A stretch of DNA of 64,000 nucleotides from Actinomyces procaprae (GTDB lineage Bacteria; Actinomycetota; Actinomycetes; Actinomycetales; Actinomycetaceae), in the NCBI RefSeq assembly GCF_004798665.1, contig NZ_CP039292.1, positions 248,001 to 312,000 on the forward strand, read 5' to 3'. This document shows positions 57,938 through 64,000 of this stretch, piece after piece. The translations under genes and the position numbers were made by a program. The first letter of the stretch is position 1. Each line of letters begins with the position of its first letter. A model generated the notes under the pieces. That model was not told the DNA's origin and made no database searches. It saw nothing but the letters and a program-made list of their open reading frames with translations.

Positions 57938-58408
57938 ATGAGGCGCTTCAACATTGATGCGGCGCCCGAGCTCATCCGTGCCGCGCGACGTGATGCCGGG
58001 CTGACACAGACCCAGTTGGCTGAACGTGCTGGCCTGCACCAGCCGAGTCTGGCCCAGATGGAGTCGGGCAGGCGTTCCGTCTCCGACGAAATGCTGGAAC
58101 GCGTCCTGCGTGCGGCCGACTACCGCCCGTCCATCCCGCTGGCCATGCACGCCGATGAGATCAGCGCCAGTGCCAGGGCTCACGGCCTGTCGAACCCGCG
58201 GGTGTTCGGCTCAGCGCTGCGGGGTGAGGACACCTTCGACTCCGATATTGATCTGCTGGTCACGCCCGCCCCCGGCACCGACCTGTTCGATCTGGCCCTT
58301 TTCGCCGCCGAGGTTGAGGAGCTCACGGGATTCCCAGTTGAGGCGGTGGCTGATACCTCGGTGCCCGATGCCCTCAAGAGCGCCGTCCGAGAGGCGGTGC
58401 CGCTGTGA
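57938..58408 (+). CDS. XRE helix-turn-helix fused to a MNT-type nucleotidyltransferase
   Basis: A 156-aa protein. The N-terminal HTH (AGLTQTQLAERAGLHQPSLAQMESG, about residues 18-42) is joined to a minimal nucleotidyltransferase core with GSALRGEDTFDSDIDLL (GS-x-DxD pattern, about residues 88-104). Proteins of this build act as antitoxins in MNT/HEPN-like systems or as regulators. A 30-aa frame follows 16 bp later, which may be a cut-down partner. The ATG at 57938 is the start. An intact toxin gene is not seen. Confidence 0.8.
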   Translation: MRRFNIDAAPELIRAARRDAGLTQTQLAERAGLHQPSLAQMESGRRSVSDEMLERVLRAADYRPSIPLAMHADEISASARAHGLSNPRVFGSALRGEDTFDSDIDLLVTPAPGTDLFDLALFAAEVEELTGFPVEAVADTSVPDALKSAVREAVPL

Positions 58409-58424
58409 ACGACGCCGTCAGTCG

Positions 58425-58517
58425 ATGAATGATGACCTGTTCTGGGCGGTGACACAGAGGGTGCCGGAGATCCTGGACCGACTGATCGAGGAGTCGGCAG
58501 GGGTAGAACGTCTTTGA
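58425..58517 (+). CDS. Short frame after the HTH-nucleotidyltransferase gene
   Basis: A 30-aa frame (starts MNDDLFWAVTQRVPEIL) that looks amphipathic and helical. It may be the start of a partner protein that was truncated, since a decayed ABC transporter gene follows at once on the other strand. No family can be assigned. Confidence 0.35.
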   Translation: MNDDLFWAVTQRVPEILDRLIEESAGVERL

Positions 58518-58574
58518 CGGGCCGAGTGGTCTTGATGAACTCCAATGGCTGCCCGGCACCGGTTACACCCGCTG

Positions 58575-59720
58575 TTACACCAGTTGCCAGCCGGCGGCTC
58601 GGGTGCGTCGGCGCCAGAAGTCCTGGTAGGGGCCGGGGGCGTCGACGAGTTCGTCGTGCCGCCCGTGCTGGACCATCCGCCCGTCGGCGCCCAGAACAAC
58701 CAACTGATCGGCGGCCGTAACGGTCTCCAACTTGTGGGCGATGACCACCAGTGTCGAGGCGCGCCGCAGCCGCTCCATTGCGGCGACGACATTCGCCTCA
58801 TTCTCGGCGTCCAGCGCGCTGGTCGCCTCGTCGAACAGAACGATCGGGGCACGTTTGAGCAAGGCCCGGGCGATCGACACCCGCTGCCGCTCCCCACCGG
58901 ACAGGGCGCGTCCGCCCTCTCCCACGCGGGCCTGCCATCCTCCGGGCAGACGGTTCGCGATCTCGGTGACGCCGGCAAGCTCGGCGGCCCACTGCACCTG
59001 CGCGCCGGTGGCGTCTACACGCCTGACCCGGATATTCGCCTCCAGGGTGTCATCGAACAGGTAGACGTCCTGGAACACCATGGACACCTGCCCCATGAGT
59101 TGTGCGGTCGGCATCTGCCGCACATCGGCGCCGCCGACCCGCACGCTCCCGCCGTCCACGTCCCAGAAGCGGGCGATCAGCCGGGCGATCGTCGTCTTCC
59201 CGCTGCCGGAGGGTACGACGACGGCGCACATGGAGCGTGCGGGCACGTGCATGTTCACTCCGCGCAGCACGGGTTGCTCGCGCCGGTCCTCCATGCCGAT
59301 CATGCCGGTGCCGATGTCATTGAGCATGGTGGTGAAGCGCAGGCACATGCCGATCGTGGCCATTGCGGGCAGTGCCGCCAGTGCGCCCGAGGTCGCCAGT
59401 ACGGCGGTGAGTGCGATCATGGCGACGACGATCACCTGGGTGAAGGCGCCGCTGAGCAGGCCCCCGGCACCCTCCCACCACATGGCGCGACGCAGGGCGC
59501 CCTGACAACGGGTCAATTCCACGATCCGCACCGCCAGCTCGCGCTCGGCGGGCTCCGCGACCGCCTTGCCGCGGCCAATCAGCGCCTGAGAGGCGCGCAG
59601 AATGACGACGAGCCCCGGCGCGGCGGCGTGAGCAGCAGTCCCAGTCGCCAGTCGATCCAGAAGGCGTATATCAGGAGTGCCAGCGGGGTTATCGCCGCAT
59701 TGAGGCGGTCTACCGGCCGG
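58575..59720 (-). pseudogene. ABC transporter (permease-ATPase), 5' truncated and frameshifted
   Basis: The ATPase half is complete: Walker A VPSGSGKTTIAR (the first Gly of the motif is replaced by Val), signature LSGGERQRVSIARALL, Walker B IVLFDEATSALD and the switch His in VVIAHKLETV. The permease half starts in mid-domain. Near 59636 the frame shifts: the upstream part reads AAITPLALLIYAFWIDWRLGLLL in another frame. The order membrane-ATPase is that of exporters, including IrtAB-like siderophore transporters. The 5' end is cut at about 59720, where a transposase remnant begins. Confidence 0.75.
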
Positions 59721-59942
59721 CGGTGTGCACGGTTGCGGTGTCATCCGCCCTCAGGCGTCGCCTGGCGTTATCCCGGCTCCATCCGGTCACCGCGCACACC
59801 TCACCCCGGCATCCTCCCCTTGTCCTTCTTGGACGCCTTGGCATACGCCCCCGCGTACTTCCTAGTGATCTCAGCCCTGGCCTGCACCAAACAACTCACC
59901 ACCGCATGCCCACCACGATCCGCGACTCTCGCGGGCAGTTCT
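59721..59942 (-). pseudogene. N-terminal remnant of an integrase-type transposase
   Basis: On the minus strand, RAEITRKYAGAYAKASKKD is followed by KGRM and then, after a frameshift, EVCAVTGWSRDNARRRLRA. This is the usual N-terminal DNA-binding part of an actinobacterial transposase with an integrase catalytic domain. The catalytic domain is missing and the fragment joins the broken ABC transporter gene. Confidence 0.7.
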
Positions 59943-60066
59943 AGATGAGGCACCGAACCACTTTCGCGGGCACCTGAGATGAGCCTCGTCGAACACTTGG
60001 CCCTGAGCGCAGCGAGGCGTAACATTATCGCCAGCACCCTGAAGCGTCACTCTCAGGAGGTGGGCC

Positions 60067-60441
60067 TTGACGGATCTCGCCTCAAGCGTGGTGCTCGCGT
60101 GCTTAATGGTCTTCATTGCAATTCTGAGCACTGTTGTCGGACTGAAGATGAGAAAAGGCACCCTTAAGCCTAACTCGTTTGTTGGCGTACGCACACCCCA
60201 AGCCTATCGCTCGGAAGCGGATTGGCGCCAGATACAATCTGCATCCGCTCGACCTGTACTGATTATGGGCGCGGTGGCTTTCGATTCGGCAATGCTGTTT
60301 GTTGTTCAAGCAATTATCCCCGAAGTCATTCCGTTCATCGTTCCGGTAATAATATCGATAGTGCAGATGATTCTTTGTATCGCCATGATGTGGCACGCCT
60401 CAACAACTGCCAGCAGAAGACAACCCCGGAGCCAGTATTGA
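60067..60441 (+). CDS. SdpI-family membrane protein
   Basis: A 124-aa protein with three hydrophobic helices (about residues 6-26, 65-85, 88-110) and the segment LKPNSFVGVRTPQAYRSEADW, which matches the IGIRTPxxxxSExxW region of SdpI/YhfL proteins. SdpI gives immunity against a peptide toxin in Bacillus; here only membership is claimed. The TTG start at 60067 is supported by CAGGAGG 7 nt upstream. It lies alone among IS remnants, and base composition is lower in GC than its neighbours, which hints at transfer. Confidence 0.75.
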   Translation: MTDLASSVVLACLMVFIAILSTVVGLKMRKGTLKPNSFVGVRTPQAYRSEADWRQIQSASARPVLIMGAVAFDSAMLFVVQAIIPEVIPFIVPVIISIVQMILCIAMMWHASTTASRRQPRSQY

Positions 60442-60574
60442 AGAAACCAACGAGGCTGATCGGGCGATCGGAGCGACAGTCCTAGAGAGCCCCCCGGGTG
60501 TGCGACTTCTTGCACTTGACCGTTGTGTCACCCGCATGCAAACCGGAACGGATTAGGACGACCCCCAGGGGCTC

Positions 60575-61590
60575 AGCAAAGTCGGTGTCTGGGTTGGGGG
60601 TTGTTAGGGATTTTCGGTGTGTTGGTGCGGGTACGGCGCGATCTTCCGGAGACGATGGAGGTGTTCAAACAAACTATTGCCTTGGAAGCTCGCGCCGCTG
60701 TGTCATCAGCCCCCACTCCTGCCTTGTCGTGCCAGCCCCTGACCGGGATGTTCGCCACTGTCGCAGACCCCCCGCGACCGGCGCGGGCGCCATCACCGGC
60801 TGGACACTTTGCTGGCCCTGGCCGCGGTGGGAGTACTGGCCGGCTGCCGCACCCTGCTGGCGATCTGGGAGCACGCCCACGACCTTGAACCCCAAGAACT
60901 GGCCGAACTCGGCATCCGCCAGGACCGACCGCTGCCGTCGGCAGTCCACTATCGGCCACACCCTGGCCGGGCATGGACGTAGACGATCTGGACGCGCATA
61001 TCGCCTCGTAGATGCTCACCCGCACCGGCACCATAAGCGGGCACCGCGTGAGCGCGGTCCAGCGGGCAAGACCATGCGCGGCGCCAAGAACGGCAGCGGG
61101 GACGCTGGCGGTGGTGGGGTGCCGCACCTGCTGGCTGCCCTCGACCAGGAGGCCGGTGCGGTGCTCGCCCAGCAGCGCTTAGAAGACAAGACCAGCCAGA
61201 TCCCAGCCCTGAAACAGCTACTGGCACGCCATGACCTTACCGGCGCCGTCATCACTGCCGACGCCCAGCGCTCACCCAGACCAGCACAGCCGAATGGATA
61301 CGCAACCGGGGCGCCGACTACCTGCTGACCGTCAAAAACAACCAGCCCAGTCTCAGCGCTAAGCTCAAGGCCCTGCCCTGGGCCGACGTCCCCGCCGTCA
61401 CCGGGGTGGACACCTCCCATAGGCGCAGGGTGCGCCGCCCCATCAAAGCCGCCCAAGCACCCACGTGGGTCGACTTCCCCGGCAACGCCCCCAGGTCATG
61501 GCCACCCTAAGAAACCTGGCCATCAGCCTCATCCGCACCACCTACGACGACCCCACCACCAGCATCGCCTCAGCCAACCGCACCATGACA
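60575..61590 (+). pseudogene. ISAs1-family transposase remnant
   Basis: The broken frames together spell an ISAs1/H-repeat transposase: DRRGRRHHRLDTLLALAAVGVLAG, then TISGHRV (frame broken), KTMRGAKNGSG, QIPALKQLLARHDLTGAVITADA, and YLLTVKNNQPSLSAKLKALPW in another frame. At least three frameshifts or stops are present. The end (NRTMTR) is joined directly to an ISL3-type end. It is inactive. Confidence 0.82.
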
Positions 61591-61592
61591 CG

Positions 61593-61607
61593 CAAACCGG
61601 AAGAGCC
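61593..61607 (+). repeat. Solitary ISL3-type end at the ISAs1 junction
   Basis: CAAACCGGAAGAGCC follows the truncated ISAs1 reading frame directly. It is in the right-end orientation and has no element body to its left. Confidence 0.8.
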
Positions 61608-62104
61608 AGATCACCGGGCGGTGGGGTCGTAAGGACGACCCCTTGTACAAGGCCCGCAGGCTGCTGCGCACCGGGGCGGGGCTGGTGGGCGACAGGCGCT
61701 GGGAGCGTCTCGGACAACTGTTTGCTGAGCCCCGGAACATGCCGGTAGAGGCTGCCTGGGCTGTGCATCAGAAGATCATGGCCGCCTACCGGACCAGCAA
61801 CCCCGCCCAGGGCAAGACCCGAATGGAGAAGGTGATGCAGACACTCAAGACCGGTGTGCCTGACGCCCTCGAAGAAATCGCCTCGCTGGGCAAGACCCTG
61901 GCCCAGCGGCGCGATGACATCCTGGCCTACTACCGGCCACCCCGGAACCTCCGACGGCCCCACCGAGAACACCAACGCCCCGCCTGGAACACCTACGCGG
62001 CATCATCCGCGGATTCAGAAACCCGACCAACAACCGCCATCCGCAGCCTCATCCACAACGGCGGCTTTAAACAACAGCTACCACATCCCCAAACCGGAAG
62101 AGCC
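61608..62104 (+). pseudogene. ISL3-family transposase remnant with right terminal repeat
   Basis: The frame from about 61620 encodes the C-terminal third of an ISL3 transposase: RWGRKDDPLYKARRLLRTGAG, RTSNPAQGKTRMEKVM, GVPDALEEIASLGKTLAQRRDDILAYYRPP. After a frameshift, PTEN and GFRNPTNN segments follow, then NGGFKQQL. The right terminal repeat CAAACCGGAAGAGCC ends at 62104, as expected for an ISL3 element. The N-terminal two thirds are absent. This supports assigning the related ends elsewhere to the ISL3 family. Confidence 0.85.
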
Positions 62105-62140
62105 CGTTTCCTGTCGGCGGCCGCGCCTATCCTGGCCCCG

Positions 62141-64000
62141 ATGCCGCCGACACTGCCCGCTGCCTTCGCTGCCGCCACGCGCGCCTGGTTCGACGCCGCC
62201 TTCCCCACCGGGCCGACGCCGGTGCAGCGGCGCGCCTGGGAGGCGATCGGCCGCGGCGAGAACGCCCTGGTCATCGCCCCCACCGGCTCGGGCAAGACCC
62301 TGGCGGCCTTCCTGTCCGCCATCGACCACCTCTCCCGCCCCGTGGCGCAGATGGCCCGGGGTGATGAGCCCGCCCCCGGCGACGCCGCCCCGGCCGGTGC
62401 CATCCCGGCCGACCGCCGCCCCGTCCAGCAGCCGCGCGGGCGCGGGGTGCGGGTCCTGTACATCTCCCCGCTCAAGGCCCTCGGCGCCGATGTGGAGCGC
62501 AACCTGCGCCGTCCCCTGGCCGGCATCACCGCGGCCGCCGCGGAACTGGGCGTGCCCGCGGCACCGATCGCCGTCGGCATGCGCACGGGAGACACCACCC
62601 CCGCCGAGCGGCGCCGCCTGCGCACCAGCCCGCCGGACATCCTCATCACCACCCCGGAGTCGCTGTACCTGATGCTCACCAGCGCGGTGCGCGAGACGCT
62701 GCGCACCGTGGACACCGTGATCGTCGACGAGATCCACTCCTTCGCCGGCCAGAAGCGCGGCACCCACCTGGCTCTGTCACTGGAGCGGCTGGACGAGCTG
62801 TTGCCCCGCCCCGCGCAGCGCATCGGCCTGTCTGCGACGGTCCGCCCACCCGAGGAGATCGCCCGCTTCCTGGGCGGCCCCCACCCGGTCGGCATCATCG
62901 CCGACGACGCCGCCCACGCCACTCCCGATGTGACCGTCGCCGTGCCCGTGACGGACATGGCCCGCGTCCCGGCCACGCTCGACCGCCACGAGCGCGCCCT
63001 GCGGGGTGCACCCGGCCGTGGGGGCCCAGGCGGAGGGGCGGGAATCGGCCGTGGCCCAGGCGGAGGGGTGCGGGCAGGCGGCACTCGCCCGGACGGCCCG
63101 ACCGGCGCCGCTGGCGGCAGAGGCAGTCGGCAGACCTGGCGCAGCGACCGCAGCCTGCGTGCCGCCATGGCCGGCGAGATCGCCGGCACCGGAGGATCCG
63201 CCGGCGCGGGCGCCCCGGCCCGCATGACGGCCTCCATCTGGCCGCATATCGAGCACGCCCTGCTGCAGCAGGTCCTCACCCACCGCACCACGCTGATCTT
63301 CGTCAACTCCCGGGGCGTGTGCGAGCGCCTGACCGCGCACCTGAACGAGGCCTACGCCGCCCACCTGGCCGAACGAGGCGCCGCGTCCGCCCCGGTGGCC
63401 GCTCGGGCCGGAGACCGGGCCACCGCCGCAGACCGGTCCGCCGCCGCAGCCCCGGTCGACCTGCCACCCAGCATCCCCGAACCCGTCCGCCACCACGAGT
63501 CCTGGGAGATGGGCGCCTCCCAGCACACCCAGCCCCTGCCCGCCGACGCCCCGGTGATCGCCAAGGCCCACCACGGCTCGGTGTCCAAGGAGCAGCGCCG
63601 CCTGGTCGAGGAGGAGCTGAAGTCGGGCGAGCTGCGCTGCGTGGTGGCCACCGCCTCCCTGGAACTCGGCATCGACATGGGCTCCATCGACCTGGTCCTC
63701 CAGGTGGCGCCCCCGCCGTCGGTCGCAGCCGGATTGCAGCGCGTGGGCCGGGCCGAGCACCGTGTCGGCGGGCGGCCCCGCGGGGTCATCTACCCGATCG
63801 AACGCACCCAGCTCGTGGACGCCGTCGTCGCGGCCGAGGGCATGCGCAACGGCAGCATTGAACGCACCGCCCTGGTGTCCAACGCGCTGGACGTGCTCGC
63901 CCAGCAGACGGTGGCCGCCGTCGCCGTCGAGGACCGCACCGCCGACGACTGGTACGCCACCGTCACCCGCGCCGCCCCGTACCGGGACCTGCCCCGCACC
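62141..64000 (+). CDS. lhr: Lhr-type ATP-dependent helicase, 5' part (runs off the window)
   Basis: The frame stays open for 620 codons to the window edge. It has the superfamily 2 motifs: Q-motif region PTPVQRRAWEAI, motif I APTGSGKT, Ia YISPLKALGADV, II DEIH, III LSATVRPPEE, IV TLIFVNSRGVCERL, V ASLELGIDMGSIDLV and VI GLQRVGRAEHRVGG. Motif VI usually reads QRxGRAGH in Lhr; here the second Gly is Glu. A Gly-rich insert of about 50 residues (about 285-335) and an Ala-rich insert after motif IV are unusual. Lhr acts in DNA repair. The ATG at 62141 is 37 bp after an ISL3 end. Confidence 0.9.
   Translation, partial: MPPTLPAAFAAATRAWFDAAFPTGPTPVQRRAWEAIGRGENALVIAPTGSGKTLAAFLSAIDHLSRPVAQMARGDEPAPGDAAPAGAIPADRRPVQQPRGRGVRVLYISPLKALGADVERNLRRPLAGITAAAAELGVPAAPIAVGMRTGDTTPAERRRLRTSPPDILITTPESLYLMLTSAVRETLRTVDTVIVDEIHSFAGQKRGTHLALSLERLDELLPRPAQRIGLSATVRPPEEIARFLGGPHPVGIIADDAAHATPDVTVAVPVTDMARVPATLDRHERALRGAPGRGGPGGGAGIGRGPGGGVRAGGTRPDGPTGAAGGRGSRQTWRSDRSLRAAMAGEIAGTGGSAGAGAPARMTASIWPHIEHALLQQVLTHRTTLIFVNSRGVCERLTAHLNEAYAAHLAERGAASAPVAARAGDRATAADRSAAAAPVDLPPSIPEPVRHHESWEMGASQHTQPLPADAPVIAKAHHGSVSKEQRRLVEEELKSGELRCVVATASLELGIDMGSIDLVLQVAPPPSVAAGLQRVGRAEHRVGGRPRGVIYPIERTQLVDAVVAAEGMRNGSIERTALVSNALDVLAQQTVAAVAVEDRTADDWYATVTRAAPYRDLPRT

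Overview
This is a GC-rich chromosomal window from an actinobacterium, most likely an Actinomyces-like member of the Actinomycetaceae. The evidence is the codon use, the LARTG-type sortase signals on large secreted enzymes, a GuaB1-type IMP dehydrogenase relative, OxyR, RarA, Lhr, and DUF6571-like proteins (families recognised from memory, not searched). It is ordinary chromosome broken up by insertion-sequence debris and by two families of non-coding repeats.

Layout. 1-7.8 kb: the end of pheA, a diacylglycerol-kinase-like gene, oxyR, serS, a HAD phosphatase and an orphan sugar-binding lipoprotein. 7.9-19.8 kb: two related gene sets for unrecognised surface or secreted proteins. Locus A (plus strand) holds two small proteins, a 718-aa DUF6571-like protein, a one-helix membrane protein, an NTF2-like lipoprotein and a truncated secreted protein. 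Locus B holds, on the minus strand, a small protein, a 627-aa DUF6571-like protein and a lipoprotein fused to the DUF6571 C-terminal part; on the plus strand, a lipoprotein and an intact secreted protein. A 466-bp MITE-like element carrying a nested IS3 element sits between them and cuts a gene on each side. 19.9-31.1 kb: a nitroreductase, a YihS-like sugar isomerase, two tRNA-Ser genes, a sortase-anchored subtilase, tRNA-Arg, aqpZ, guaB1 and an AAA/DUF4143 ATPase. 31.3-38.5 kb: two PLP enzymes of the methionine/cysteine branch and a TetR/YhgE-Pip pair with visible operators. 39.7-51 kb: a giant cell-wall amylopullulanase, a second TetR/membrane-protein pair and a cytosolic pullulanase. 51-64 kb: rarA, an SPFH/ribbon-helix-helix pair, a truncated unknown gene, a UvrA-like ATPase, an HTH-nucleotidyltransferase protein, a decayed ABC transporter, an SdpI-like membrane protein, an IS graveyard and the 5' part of lhr.

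The most unusual signal is non-coding. Ten intergenic sites carry directional tandem arrays of a roughly 23-bp unit that begins GAGRTCGGTAG. Each array tends to start after a CCCCTCGCC-like leader, next to the stop codon of a gene, with the variant GAGATCGG unit first. Most end in a truncated last unit followed by ATG. Some arrays supply the stop codon and last residues of the neighbouring gene. A second family has ends reading GGCTCTTCCGGTTTG, resembling ISL3-family ends. It includes two near-identical 465/466-bp non-coding elements and several solitary ends, and it accounts for several truncated genes.

Functionally, the extracellular amylopullulanase and the cytosolic pullulanase suggest breakdown of starch or glycogen outside and inside the cell. 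The orphan solute-binding lipoprotein and the YihS-like isomerase fit sugar uptake and use. The two TetR/membrane-protein pairs look like inducible envelope or export functions. The role of the DUF6571/lipoprotein loci is unknown.
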